Source of the DNA: Saxidomus purpurata
Lineage: Eukaryota > Mollusca > Bivalvia > Venerida > Veneridae
Direction: 5' to 3'
Length of the DNA: 64,000 bases
NCBI GenBank assembly: GCA_022818135.1
Contig: JAFMSR010000012.1
Coordinates: 28,763,387 to 28,827,386, forward strand
Under the pieces are notes generated by a model that saw only the letters and a list, made by a program, of their open reading frames with translations, was not told the DNA's origin and did no database searches. Of this stretch, positions 35,312 to 46,660 are shown piece by piece. Numbering within the stretch: position 1 is the stretch's first letter; every line of letters starts with the position of its first letter. Made by a program: the position numbers and the translations under genes.

Positions 35312-35861
35312 ATTCAAATATGTATAACCTTGGCCGTTTATTCACGGACACCTTCGGACGCGAACGAACCCTTTGATAAAATCTATCACCTGCTGATATA
35401 GCGCTTGACTATTTATCTGCCGTTTGTCAATGTTGAAAAATGTTTTTCAAAATATTCAACAGAAATAAAACTGTTACACAGGTAAAGATATTTTAGTTGT
35501 GTCCTATTTCTCTATTCAATAGAGTATAAATCGGTGCCTTTATTTACTGTAAACGTACCAGTCCTTTCATTTATATACACAGACATTGCGTTCCGTCGTT
35601 GTCGCTCTGCTGCAACAGTAGAAATTGGCGTAAAACAAAAATAACAAAAATAATAAAAATAATGATAATAATAGAAATACAACAGTTATAAAATCCATAA
35701 ATGTGTATTTATTCCTGTTCAAACGAATTTGTGCCAATCAAAATTAAATCATTGTTGAGAAAATTGGTAAACAAGGCTTACGAGAACCATTTGTCCTTGC
35801 CATTGCATCATTTAAAACAGCCGTCACATGACAACAACTGATATACGTATTAAACTTCCAG
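35312..35861. other. Stretch between the minisatellite and the lectin exons
   Basis: No signal-peptide exon recognised, although one is expected upstream of a secreted lectin. It could lie before the minisatellite. A TAATAAAAATAATGATAATA-type A/T tract lies at about 35640-35680. Confidence 0.5.
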
Positions 35862-36080
35862 GTTATAACGTCGCTCTCAACAAACCAACAAAGATGTCCA
35901 GTATACATGGTAACATAGATACTTCTGTGAAAGCTGTAGACGGCATCTTATCACGGATCTAGTATCCGGATTTAGAGTGTTTCCATACATTAGCGTCGAC
36001 CGATATTTGGTGGTACGTAGACCTGCAAGCAACATACACTATAACAAATATTGTTGTGTACAATCGTGGAGATTGTTGTG
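35862..36080 (+). CDS. F-type lectin domain, first exon, with in-frame TAG
   Basis: The exon encodes YNVALNKPTKMSS...SVKAVDG near its start and then CFHTLASTDIWWYVDL and VVYNRGDCC. This is the N-terminal half of an F-type (fucolectin) domain, a fucose-binding beta-jellyroll used in invertebrate innate recognition. The known signature HX26RXDX4(R/K) is exact once joined to the next exon, and the adjacent-cysteine DCC is present. The acceptor is TAAACTTCCAG and the donor GTTGTG|GTAAGT. A stop codon TAG at 35960-35962 lies in frame between AVDG and CFHT, with homology on both sides. It is therefore a pseudogenising mutation or a base error. No short GT-AG intron can remove it. Confidence 0.82.
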
Positions 36081-36967
36081 GTAAGTATTATCAAGACAAT
36101 TTTAAGAGGCTTAATTTTAAAAGTATTATAGGTATTGAAACTTACAAATATTGCACGCAGACCGACATGAAAACAAAGACACACATTACTACTTAATGGT
36201 TGTTAGTTGCTTAGAACAAACGTTGGGGAGGAATACATCATAACGCAGAGGGTGTAAATACACGTTGGATAATCAATCGTTTGACCATTACCGTCGAACA
36301 AAATAAGGAAAAGGTCAAGATATGTTCTAATTTACGTGCATTTACAAGCAGTGGTCTGTCAACATGTCCCATGGATAGTAGTTTGTATGATTGTATCGAT
36401 TTTTACAGATTATGTTGTAACCTTTTACAGCGATTGTAAATGGAAGTCAAATCAACGTTTCCTGTTAAGTGCATTTCTCAGTAAAGTACACATAGAAATA
36501 TATTGTAGTTCAACACTAGTAAAAAATACGTGGCTTACACGTTCTCCTCGGAAATTACCGTATCTTAAACGTTACAATGAACGTTGTTGATCTATAAAAT
36601 CTGGTACAACATCACTCGAATTAGCTTAGACGGTGAGCTTCATGTTATTGTTATTGTCAAATCCATATGTAAATGTACAAGGTTATGGTATTCCTTTTAC
36701 AATATTTTATCATACACTTTTTCTGCAGTAATATACATATGCTAATAAAAAATGTCCATTTTCAAATGACTTAACCATTGTATACCTAGTGATTTGTTAG
36801 TAAGTGTAACACTAATCCATGAAATGCATAATGCAATATGAAAGAACTTTATGTGTATGTACCTTTAAATTGATGTATAAGGTTATACAATGGAAATAAA
36901 TGACAAAAAAATAATAAAAAAATGTCCGCACAAATTCATTAAAGCTTAATATATTATTGTACTGCAG
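36081..36967. other. Intron between the two F-type lectin exons
   Basis: 887 bp bounded by GTAAGT and TACTGCAG. Reading phase across it is consistent (one base plus two bases make the Ala codon of CCADRAR). A MITE or other insert is not evident. Confidence 0.8.
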
Positions 36968-37162
36968 CTGATAGAGCAAGACAAATTAAAATTTTGGTTG
37001 GTAATTGTTTGGATGATTTGTCCGAAGCTGCATTCGTTGACCAGCTGGGTTCTATCGACAATATAACCATGCCAGCAAATACAGCAGGAAGATACGTAAA
37101 ATTTTCACAACAGATACCGGAAGGAGAACAATTTCATTTGTGTGAGATTGAAGTGTATTCAG
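36968..37162 (+). CDS. F-type lectin domain, second exon
   Basis: The exon encodes ADRARQIKILVGNCLDDL, then TAGRYVKFSQQIPEG, and ends FHLCEIEVYS. This completes an F-type lectin domain of about 138 residues in total, the usual size. GRYVKF and LCEIEVY are the characteristic C-terminal strand motifs, and NC and LC supply the later cysteine pair. There is no stop in frame across 65 codons. It ends one base into a codon with donor TTCAG|GTAATG, so at least one more exon follows. No membrane segment is visible. Secretion to haemolymph is expected from the family, not shown here. Confidence 0.9.
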
Positions 37163-37319
37163 GTAATGTATGAAGTTTTACACGTAGGGCTTACTTAAGA
37201 TTGATATGTTTGAGTTAATATAGCATGTGTTTCAGCTGAACTGAAGTGTGTGAAGTCAAAGGTGACAATTTGTTTTTATCGAATTTTTCCAAATAGTATG
37301 GGTCAAAACTTATCTTTAA

Positions 37320-37700
37320 GTTTTCCTTTAAAGTTACCCTTCAAGATTTCCATATTATGTTATGGTCAAGAACAATGCTGAAAAGATGTACATAATTATG
37401 CTAAGTTATTTCTCTTATCGAAAGATAAGAAATTAAATTATACCCAACTGAAAGGGTGAATTCTCAAAATTTGACATGGATAGTAAAAAAGAGTTTTCAC
37501 TGATTTTCACTTTATTCAATGGGAATAAAACTCACGTTCATATTTTGGATATGACTTTGGCAAGGTTCATTTTTCAAGCAGTGTTAATCAGTGATTAAAG
37601 TAGTTCTTAAAATCATTGCAGTCACTTTGGAGGTAATTTTCCGATTAAAGTATTTGACATCACACCTATTGACTGAAGTAAAGAGTTTCCACTATAACAA
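37320..37700 (+). repeat. Diverged relative of the 12.0-kb/16.6-kb intron segment
   Basis: The order TTACCCTTCAA, AAGTTATTTCT, CTTTATTCAATG and CAGTCACTTTG parallels 11995-12258 joined to 16547-16660, in the same orientation. It has no counterpart of the 4.3-kb TIR element. The match is old and patchy, so it could be a dispersed repeat rather than a duplicate. Confidence 0.4.
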
Positions 37701-37867
37701 ATCATCAGTATATGTGAAGTTGACGATAGTGTTACTGTGATACAACAGGAGAGTCTACTTTTATAATGCAAATACATGTATATGCGTAATGGCTAATTTA
37801 AACAGAGTATTTTTGGTTCGTTTACTCTACCTACGCCTCTACAAAATAACCTGATTATTCTCACAGA

Positions 37868-37908
37868 CAGTAGTCTGTTTCATCTCTGTCATGTTGCTGT
37901 ATCTTAAG
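37868..37908 (+). CDS. Possible terminal lectin exon
   Basis: The acceptor-like ATTCTCACAG precedes a short frame in the right phase (two bases completing the codon left open at 37162). It encodes SSLFHLCHVAVS and then stops at TAA (37906-37908). The FHLC-x-V-x-VS pattern echoes FHLCEIEVYS of the preceding exon, so this may be a coincidence or a decayed duplicate. Support is weak. Confidence 0.22.
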
Positions 37909-40900
37909 CCTAGTCATGATACAACTAAATCAAAGCGCTGTGAGCGCTGAAGGCCTGGGGGCTATAGGTTAACTCCCCGAAAAACAACTTTTCACCTACG
38001 TGTTCTGCGTTGAATCTTACCTAAAGCGCGGGTCGAAATGTGCAGAGGACGAAATTCAATATATGACACAGAATGAATGATTCACAAATATATGGGTGAC
38101 AGGGAAGTTTGTTTTATTATGAAATGTACGTTAAATGAAAAATAATCACATAGTCAACATTATAAAATGTTTAAGCCAGTACAAATAATTCGATCTGCGC
38201 TTTGTACAACTTCAAGCGATATGATTTGATGATGTGGATCGAAAATTATTGTGTACCAATGACAAGACCTTGAAACAGAAATAAACAAAGCAATACCAGC
38301 AATGAAATATAAATACAGTACTGTACAATGTGTATAACAGAGAAAACCAAAAATGATTCTGGGTTACCTTGTAGTTGTAATCAGTGAAACCGTTCACTGG
38401 GCCTTGACATGCAGCGTCCTCGATAAATGGCGGGTGAATTTGATCACGTTAGTTCCTTCTCGGGAATGTACGTAAATTATATCTTTTTTTAGAGACATTT
38501 ATTTTTAGGTAAATATATATGTAATCGTTCGTAAATAACAAAGTTGTCAATGAAATAACATCGGAAATTTGAAAATCAAACTACAAACTCTTATATCGAG
38601 CTTCGTACGTTTTCGTAAATTTCCATAAATATCCGTACTTTTCCGTGATATGCATATGATTATCTTCCGTAATCAGCTAACAGCGCATTAATTTCTAAAA
38701 CAGAAAAAAATGTGTAATGCAGCCCGTAAGCTATATACCTTCCTGCAGTCGTTTGAAGTTTTATGTACTATTTTTATTTGTAACATGTTCTGGTCTGTCT
38801 TGCACTACTTTCGCATAGCGCATGTTTACAGTTGTTATTCGCACATAGCACGGCTAAAATTCTTGCAGGGTTTGAAATGTGGTATACTAACTTAGGCCTT
38901 GGGGACTTTCAGTCCCCAGGCCAAAAACCAAGTATATCATCCATTACATAACCGTTAAAAAGCAGACACATCTACATCTGCGTTTTACTGCCAACAATTG
39001 TTGCCTAATATGACTAACGGGCGCGTTGTAAGGGAACAACTGTTCAAAAGAGAATGTTTAGATACAACTCTTAGACTTACACAGACACAGTTTAAAAGAA
39101 CTACAAGAGCATCAGTGAACATACACATTTATTGAAATAATCAGATCGCTAATCAAAGGTGTTTAAGCTGGGGCTAGACTATATGTATAGAAAAATATCT
39201 GAAAATAATGTTAAATAGCATCATAGGCCTGAAGTAATATCTATATCGAGTTTAGAAACACTGGGAATAATATTATACAGACGAATACATTGTACTCCTT
39301 TGGAAATAATAATTTACATCATACCGTACCGTGTTCTAAGGACGGATATTCAGTAGTTCAGGTTTCTAGTATGTTTAATATGGTAGTGGTCTACACAGGT
39401 TGTTTCAGATTTTGTAAAAGAAGGTAACAACACTAAAATTCTAGGGTTTGCCATGCAGTTTACTTCTGTTATCATTTTAGATACACTGCTATTATAAACT
39501 TTTAGTCATAAAATAGCTTGAAACTTATCCCTGGATTTGTTCAGCCTGGTAAGTAACATATTTTTGCCAAGTCTTCAAGATATAAATTTACCTGTGCTGA
39601 TGTTTATTTCAAGCCGGAAGAGCTTATTCGTCGGCTAATGAAACTGTATGGAAAGGAACGTGTCAAATTGTCTTATTTTGGATTCTGTTTTGCATCGTGC
39701 TTACTAGGAACAAACAACTCATATCTTGGGTTGATGTTCATACAAAGAATTGGCTTTTGGTATTTAGAATAAGATTTTGTTTTGCAACTCACTCGAAAGT
39801 CGTAGATCTCACAAGATCCCTACATTTAGGGAAAACAGGTAGTGAGCAATTTTTTCAAAACTATTCAGATTCTAAAATTTGCTACAGTAGTCTAAACAAA
39901 TCCAATTTGGGCAATGTTGACATTTAATCATGAAAAATAGATATGATATCTTTTACAAAATGCCGTCCGTAACAGTATGCTTGCAATCAATCAAGTTCAG
40001 TTTTGTCACGTTGGTCTAACAGATACAGTACTGGTACTAGTTAATACACAAACTGACCGTTAATCCTAGCATGCATCATAACGAGTCTGATTTTGATGTA
40101 TTCCGCATATTTTCTTTCAATATTAGATGATTAAACTTGAACTAAGTTTGTATAAAAAAGAATAATGCTTCAATTTCGATAAAGCACTCGCAGGTAAATT
40201 ATTTCTTTATTCTATTGCTCAAGGTGGGTACGACATAAACATACGGACTGTTTTCGCCGAAACATAGTGCAAATTCACGAAAACTTGGATGGTTGTATTA
40301 TTATGATAATATTTCAGAAAATGAGCCAGGTAATCATTATAACAACCGTTTACGTTCTAAAATATTGCTTATAAAACCCTTTTAATAATTATTAACATTA
40401 ACATGCAGTATATTTTAAGTATGTACTAAAGAAGTATTTCTTTGCAGATTCCCCCTGAAAGAAATAGGATTGAGATTTCGTTTTAAATAAAAGGTAAAAA
40501 AACAAACTTATTTTTATGATTTCTTTTAATCATTACTTAGGAGGATAAAACTATTACTTTTTGGTGTTGTTGTATAGTTTAAGGGATGTTTTACTTTTTC
40601 AAAGTAAGTTTCTTCGTCAAACCTGTAAAGTTAAATACGGATCTAACTTAAGGTTTTACTTTTAATTAACTGTTTGATTTACTAATTATTGACATTGTAT
40701 TGGTTATACACTAACATAATACATGTTTACAATTTCAGATTCATGGACTTATTTTCAAATTCAGCTACGATATCGACGTCAGCTTAAACTGTCTTCTATG
40801 TTTTCTCTGGCAAATAAATTTTAAATGCAGCTCAAGATTTTGATTGTTTATTTCACTATGTACGTTTTCGTCATACTGATCACCACAAGATGTGAAAGCT

Positions 40901-41059
40901 GCTATTTCAAATATTAACCCTTCTAAATATTCTGAACCAGATTGCATAAGTCCATCGCTTATTGAAGGAAATTTCAAATGAACTTTCAATACCATTTTCC
41001 ACCCTATTCAATAGACTCTAAGACTTGTTTTGTTCTTATTTCTAATCACACTAGAAGAC
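37909..41059. other. Non-coding stretch with one hairpin
   Basis: No gene recognised. At 38895-38922 a near-perfect hairpin, GGCCTTGGGGACT / AGTCCCCAGGCC with a TTC loop, stands out from AT-rich surroundings. Short frames at 38710, 39697 and 40765 (minus) have no recognisable content. Confidence 0.5.
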
Positions 41060-42110
41060 AGCGCATGTAACACCCGTTTTTAAAAAAAGCCGACACTTCA
41101 AATCCTGGTTACTACCGACCAATCTTATTACTCAGCTGTATTGGAAAGTTAATAGATAGAGGATAATTGTTGGTTTCGGTGTAAGATCACGTTATAATTT
41201 CACCGAGTGGGCACCAAAAGTGATATTTTCACGAGTGGCGCGCCACGAGTGAAAATACTACTTGGTGTTCACGAGTGAACTTAACGGATATTCACCGAAC
41301 CAACAATTTTTCTGTTTTTTTATGGTTAAAACTCTACTTTGATTGAGTTTTTTCTACAAAATATCGAAAATCGCGGGAAACGTCATCAGAAACATGCGCA
41401 AATGACGTCTTTAAACGACGTCATCGTCGCATGGTTTCTAGCTAATTACGCTCGGTATACTTTTTGACGTAAATCCGGGTTAATGATTGCAAAACAGTGA
41501 AAAATAAAAATGGTAATCCCTGTTTCAAAACTGTGGTTATCCTTTTTTTCACGAGAAAACTCTATAACCATAAAATAAAACGTTGTATTCACAAGAATAG
41601 CAATAATTTTATAATAGAAAATAAGATACTATCTTCCTGTAAATCAGGTTTTATAAAATGTGAATCTACAACTAACAAACTTCTCTACGTTTATAATGAC
41701 ATTTGCAAGGCTCTCGATGAAGGGAAAGAAGCCAGAATAGTCCTAAGCGACATCACCAAAGCCTTTTGCCGTGTTTGGCATCCCCCAATGGCGTTCAATT
41801 TCAGCCGGTGTCCATCAAGGCTCGATACTCGGTCCCCTCCTATTCTTAATATACGTTAACGATATCGTTGCTAAAATAAATTCAAACATAAGGCTATTCG
41901 CTGATGACACAAGTCTATATTTAATAGTCAACCAGCCAGAAACAGCCGCATATATACTTAATAATGACTTGGAAGTCATATATTCTTGGGCTGCTTCCTG
42001 GCTTATAGACTTTAACCTAAATAAAACGGAATCAGTTTCGGTTTCCCGTAAAAGAATAAAGCTTACACATCCAGAACTTAAAATGTATAATATTATTAAT
42101 TTGCTTTGAA
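41060..42110 (+). pseudogene. LINE reverse transcriptase fragment, interrupted and deleted
   Basis: Pieces of a Jockey/CR1-like reverse transcriptase run along the + strand. The fingers region YRPI-LLSCIGKLIDR lies at about 41110-41160, followed by a roughly 415-bp insertion. The frame resumes with RCIHK...ILSSCKSGF at about 41580. DITKAF-RVWH follows at about 41750-41785, then a deletion with frame change. GVHQGSILGPLLFLIYVNDI (41810-41868) and the catalytic FADDTSLY (about 41898) complete it. It ends after LNKTESVSVSRKR with a stop at 42107. It is truncated at both ends and cannot encode an active enzyme. Confidence 0.88.
41163..41579. mobile_element. Foldback-type insertion in the LINE fragment
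   Basis: It separates GKLIDR from RCIHK, which are contiguous in related reverse transcriptases. At its left end TTGTTGGTTTCGGTG pairs with CACCGAACCAACAA at about 41296-41309. The intervening part includes the palindrome GTGGCGCGCCAC flanked by ATTTTCAC/GTGAAAAT. The second half has AAACGTCATC and ACGACGTCATCGTCG words. Exact ends and target duplication are not clear. Confidence 0.65.
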
Positions 42111-43541
42111 TATGGAATGTTAGCTATTCTAAGAGCACTATTGTTAAGAATTTCTCTTATCTTTGCAACAAGGAAAATAAAATGACGAATAAGAATGAAG
42201 GAAATTGATATTTAACCTATTGCTTTTAGTAGAATCTAGGCATATTTAACACATCTGGTGTTAAGTACATTGTCAATGTAATACCACAAAGGTATGCACT
42301 GATTAAACTGTTATGTACATAATAGACTTAAACATGTTACTTTAGCTACATTCTGAGAAAAAGTGTACAATGTTTCCGTTCCACTAACAAATTCTTCATT
42401 TCAGTCAAAGAGACATACTATACTTTATCAAGAAAAAAAGGGGGGAAATGTGTATTCTTACGTTTTACAGGCAATTAGTTTGTGGTAAGAATAAAATAAG
42501 TACAAAAGAATATCTGCTTTTTATTTCATAACTTTCTTAAACAAAAAATGTCATTTTCATAACAAAATTTAACTGTCACGCAATTCGCTAAAGTGCCAAC
42601 TCGAAATCAACAGACTGCGATGATATGCCGTACATATATAACGCTATTGTTTTTTATCAATTCGATATCGTTAAAACGATATCATATTGCATTTATGTTT
42701 TGCACCAAACAGTCCTAGAATAATAGTAAAGATTTATGAGTTCCACGAAAAAACACACAAGAAATAAGTCTCAATATACATTCTTGTCAGTAGCTACTGA
42801 GAGCTACATGTAAACTCGAACACACATTTTCAATCTATTTTGTGGCTTCTCTCCAAAAGTTATTTTAAATAGCAGACCATTTTGAAAAAGATGACGATGT
42901 ACAAACATTGTGATATATTTCGCATCCTGATTGAATTCAATTAAGGATCAAACTGAACACATAGAAGCTACAGACAATTTTTGGCATGAAATATCATATG
43001 GTAATAAAAGAAAGATCATGTATCAAAATTATTCAGAAGTGGAAAGCATTGAATTAAATGACAGTTTCAACTGCTGTAAGCAAATGAGGATTCGTTGTAA
43101 ATGGCAATTCAGGAAACCATTTTACGTAACTTTGCATAAGTTGTGAAGGTCAAAGGTCATTATACATGTAAACCGATTCAGGCATGGCGCCTGTCATTAG
43201 GTTTTGGACAGAGTAACTTCAATTTTTTCTGTAAATGACACAACTGTTAGTCAAAGAGATATGAAGGCAATTAATTTAACCGACATACAAAGAAAACAGT
43301 AAGGTTAATCATCTTGTCGAAGAAAGTGGTTAGATTCTCTGATTTTAAATCACTGATCTCTCGTTGATGAAGGTCTTGTTGACCCTACTACCGGCCATGT
43401 CTCTATATGTGAGAAGGTTGGCAGTTTCTTACAAAGGATTTGAAATACGATTGAAAAGGGTGTTAAACACCGATAAACAACAGCGTGTCGGCGAACAATA
43501 GTCCTTTAATACCTTAGTTTTAAATTATCTTCTTTTTTGTT
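42111..43541. other. Non-coding stretch
   Basis: No gene recognised. A 71-codon frame at 42931-43146 lacks known features. ATCGTTAAAACGATATCATA at about 42667 is a small palindrome. Confidence 0.5.
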
Positions 43542-44632
43542 AGCTCAACTGAGCACGTGTCCGTCGTCTGTCTGTGGTCTGTCGTTTAAACACATTTAAC
43601 CTTGTGTATGCAATAGAGGCTGCATTTTTCACTGAATCTTCATGAGACTTGGTCAGAATGGCTTCCTTGAAGAAATCTATACATTAGGGAATGCACCCAC
43701 CCAAAAAACCTCAAAACGAGCCCCCAGCCCCCCAAAGAGCCCCCCCCCAAAACTCATGCCGAGTTTGAATGTGGATCGTCTTGGGTCAAAAACTAGGTCA
43801 CGGGGTCAAATCATAGAAAACCATAGAAATACCTTGTGTATGTAATAGAAGTGTGCATTTTTTCATTGGATCTTCATGAAACTGGGTCTGTATGATTGCC
43901 ATGATGAAATCTAGGTCGAGTTTTAATATGGGTTGTTTTTTGGTCACCGCTCAAGTCATTGCAAAACATTGTGTATGCAATAGAGATCGCATTTCTCTTT
44001 GGATCTGCATGAAGCTTGGTCGGAATGATTGCCGTGATAAAATCTAGGTCGAGTTTGAATAAAGTGTATCTGGGATCAAAAACTAAGTCACGGGATCGAA
44101 TCTTAGAAAAACTTTGTAAATTCAATAGAGGTTGTATTTTTCATTGACACTTGGTCAGAATGACTATCTTGATAAATTGTAGATCAAGTTTGCAATGGGT
44201 CATCTGTGGTCAGACTAGGTTACGGGGTCAAATAATAGCAAAACATTGTGAATGCAATATAGGTTGCATTTTTTAGCTCGACTACTCGAAGATATGGGTC
44301 GTCTTAGGTCAGAAACTAGGTCAACCGGTTACAAACCTTGTGAATGCCTTACAGGTGACAGTTACAACCCAATCATCATGAAAATTGGTCAGAATGTTTA
44401 TGTGGATCACAAAAAAAAATTAAAAACTAGGTCACCATGTCAATTCCGAAGAAATTGGTACTGTAGAAGGCACATCCTATAGCCAATCCTCATGTAAATT
44501 GGTGAGAAGGTTTGTCTTGTCAAGGTAAAACAGAATGTCTGTGTTTATGATATTTAGTTTAGGGTTTTGTCACATATGGTCATAAGTAGGTCTTAGGTGA
44601 GCGATATAAGGCCATCTCAGCTCTCTTGTTTA
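43542..44632 (+). repeat. Bivalve-type interspersed repeat, second family
   Basis: It begins TTAGCTCAACTGAGCACGTG and ends GGTGAGCGATATAAGGCCAT then CTCTCTTGTTT. Inside are four or five modules of about 170-190 bp with CTTGTGTATG(C/T)AATAGAG, TTCATGA(G/A)ACT(T/G)GGTC and AACTAGGTCACGGGGTCAAA. At about 44275 a fragment resembling the start of the 14474 repeat appears nested. No coding capacity. Confidence 0.78.
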
Positions 44633-45297
44633 TTTTAATTATCGTAAAGATAATGCAGTAACAATTTACTTCGAATTTATTTGATATTTTATACAATGAT
44701 AGGCATATTGCCTTTGGCCAGGAAGTATACTCCCGTGATCCACCTTTGTTATACAGAAACTCATTAAAGGCAAATTTCCGAAAACATGTCTTGTGGTTCA
44801 TGGCTATAAATGTACTTGAGGTAAGTGGCGAAGTGAGGTCTAAAGCATGTCTACGCTTAAAATGCTGTATATTATTTAATAATTAAAATGTCAGACAAAC
44901 AAAATTGAAATAACGAAAACAATTAAAGGAAACAATCCCTTTTCACATAAATGATATAAAGTTAAACCGTAGATAGAAAATCTAAGTATTCTCTCCCATT
45001 AAAATGAAATTTCTGACAATTTATCAGGATTTATTACACTTTTACAAACGCTTTGTCGTTTCTTTCAGTCCGTGATTTAACAAAAAGACCCAGTGCATAA
45101 TTCTTCAAATTTTATCAAGTTTTTGCAATATTTACATAATAGTCAAATAAGTCATGATTATTTTGACTAAAATGTTACAAAAGTTACAAAAGTTCCTGTT
45201 CAAAATGACCATATTACAACATTATCAAGAATGATCCTTGCTCTATTATTACACATCTCTTTTCTTTCATTCAATAATTGTTCTATATCTAACATAA
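44633..45297. other. Non-coding stretch
   Basis: AT-rich sequence without a recognisable gene or repeat. Confidence 0.5.
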
Positions 45298-45905
45298 ACA
45301 AGAGCTGTCCCTCACAAGTGACACATGTGCTCAATAAATGTGCTATGTAATTTTAAAATCCTTCAATGCATGACAGAGTTACCATGCATACAGTAAAATA
45401 TATGTTGGTTAAACTTTTACATTGTTAATTGTAACATATCTGAAACTTTTATGGTAAAAATAGAATGAGTAACATTCTTTACAAAGTAGAATAAAAAAAT
45501 GACCTTGACCTCTCAGGTAGGGACATGGGTCTTGCACGCGACACATCGGCTTGATGTGCTGATCATTTGTGCCAAGTTATTTTAAAATCCTTCAATGCAT
45601 GACAAAGTTATAGTCCGGACACAAATGTATGCATATATACAGGATTCCATCACCTAAAAACTCTTAAGTGTGACCTTGACCTTTGAGGAAGCGAGGTGGG
45701 TCTTGCACGCGACACGTAGTCTTGATATGCTAGACATTTGTGCCAAGTTATTTTAAAATCCTTCAATGCATGACAAAGTTACAGTCCGGACACGCATGTG
45801 TGCATATATGCATATATAGAGGCATCCATTACCTTCAAACTCTAAGTGTGGCCTTGACCTTTGAGCTAGGGAAATTGTCCTTGCACGCGACACGCCGTCT
45901 TGATG
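45298..45905 (-). repeat. Reverse copy of the 170-bp tandem-unit repeat
   Basis: AAAATCCTTCAATGCATGAC, AAAGTTA(T/C)AGTCCGGACAC and TCTTGCACGCGACAC are the reverse complements of words at 9980-10800. Three units are visible. It opens AACAAGAGCTGTCCCTCACA and lies just downstream of the 43542 repeat. Confidence 0.85.
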
Positions 45906-46260
45906 ATTTAGGATATGCCGATTCCTGGCTAAAACGTGTCATTAACGTTGTTTATAACGGAATCATGTGTTATGGCCACAGAGGAAAAACGTTTCTACCA
46001 ATGGTTTATTCTACAGTTTAACACGCTTGCAACAGTATCGTAATAAAATATCAAATAAATCTAGGCACCCACGATTTGACGTCATTTATGGGAATGCATT
46101 ATTAACAAAGATACACCGGAATAGCGAATTATATCGTGCAATACATTTCCTCAATAACTGCCATGGAAAATTTGAAATTGTAAATATCTAATTTACTGTT
46201 GATTATTAACCAAACGTCGTTCAGTGCGTGTACATATATCGTGAATCATCCTCAAGTACT
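45906..46260. other. Non-coding stretch
   Basis: Two short overlapping frames occur here (45967-46191), but neither matches a known protein. They may be the remnant of another element. Confidence 0.45.
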
Positions 46261-46660
46261 GGCCCCGATTTCACGAAAATACTTAAGTGATTACCCAGTA
46301 ACATGCTCAACTTATTTCAACACTTGTCAGCCCCTTTAAAGAATTCAAGTTTGTCAGAATCTTATTTACCCGTTTGTTACATTTATATAAACTTGTCAGT
46401 ATTTGTGCAGGGAATGTTGTTTTATAGCAAGTAATTCATATAAGTAAATTCTTAAAATTCTTGAATTGTACTCAAATGAATTTTTCGCTATATCAGACTT
46501 GCATTTAGTATTATTCATTTCTTTCTTTCAACATGTTAATTTCGTTAAAAAAGACTATACATGTATATCGTTTAAAATGACAACACGAAATATCATTATT
46601 TTTAGTGACAATTAGACTTTCAAATAACGTTTTCTTAAGTATTTTCGTGAAATCGGGGCC
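46261..46660. mobile_element. 400-bp MITE with perfect 27-bp TIRs
   Basis: The first 27 bases, starting GGCCCCGATTTCACGAAAAT and ending ACTTAAG, are repeated exactly in reverse complement at the right end (46634-46660). The 400-bp body is AT-rich and non-coding. Flanks are TACT and TGGT, so a target duplication is not obvious. Perfect TIRs suggest recent activity of the family. Confidence 0.9.

Noticed and set aside
40765..40995. 76-codon minus-strand frame near an acceptor-like AATTTCAG
   Set aside because: The acceptor is on the plus strand and the frame on the minus strand, with no known family.
45740..46191. Two overlapping frames of 93 and 74 codons
   Set aside because: The first translates the reverse 170-bp repeat. 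The second is short and unrecognised.
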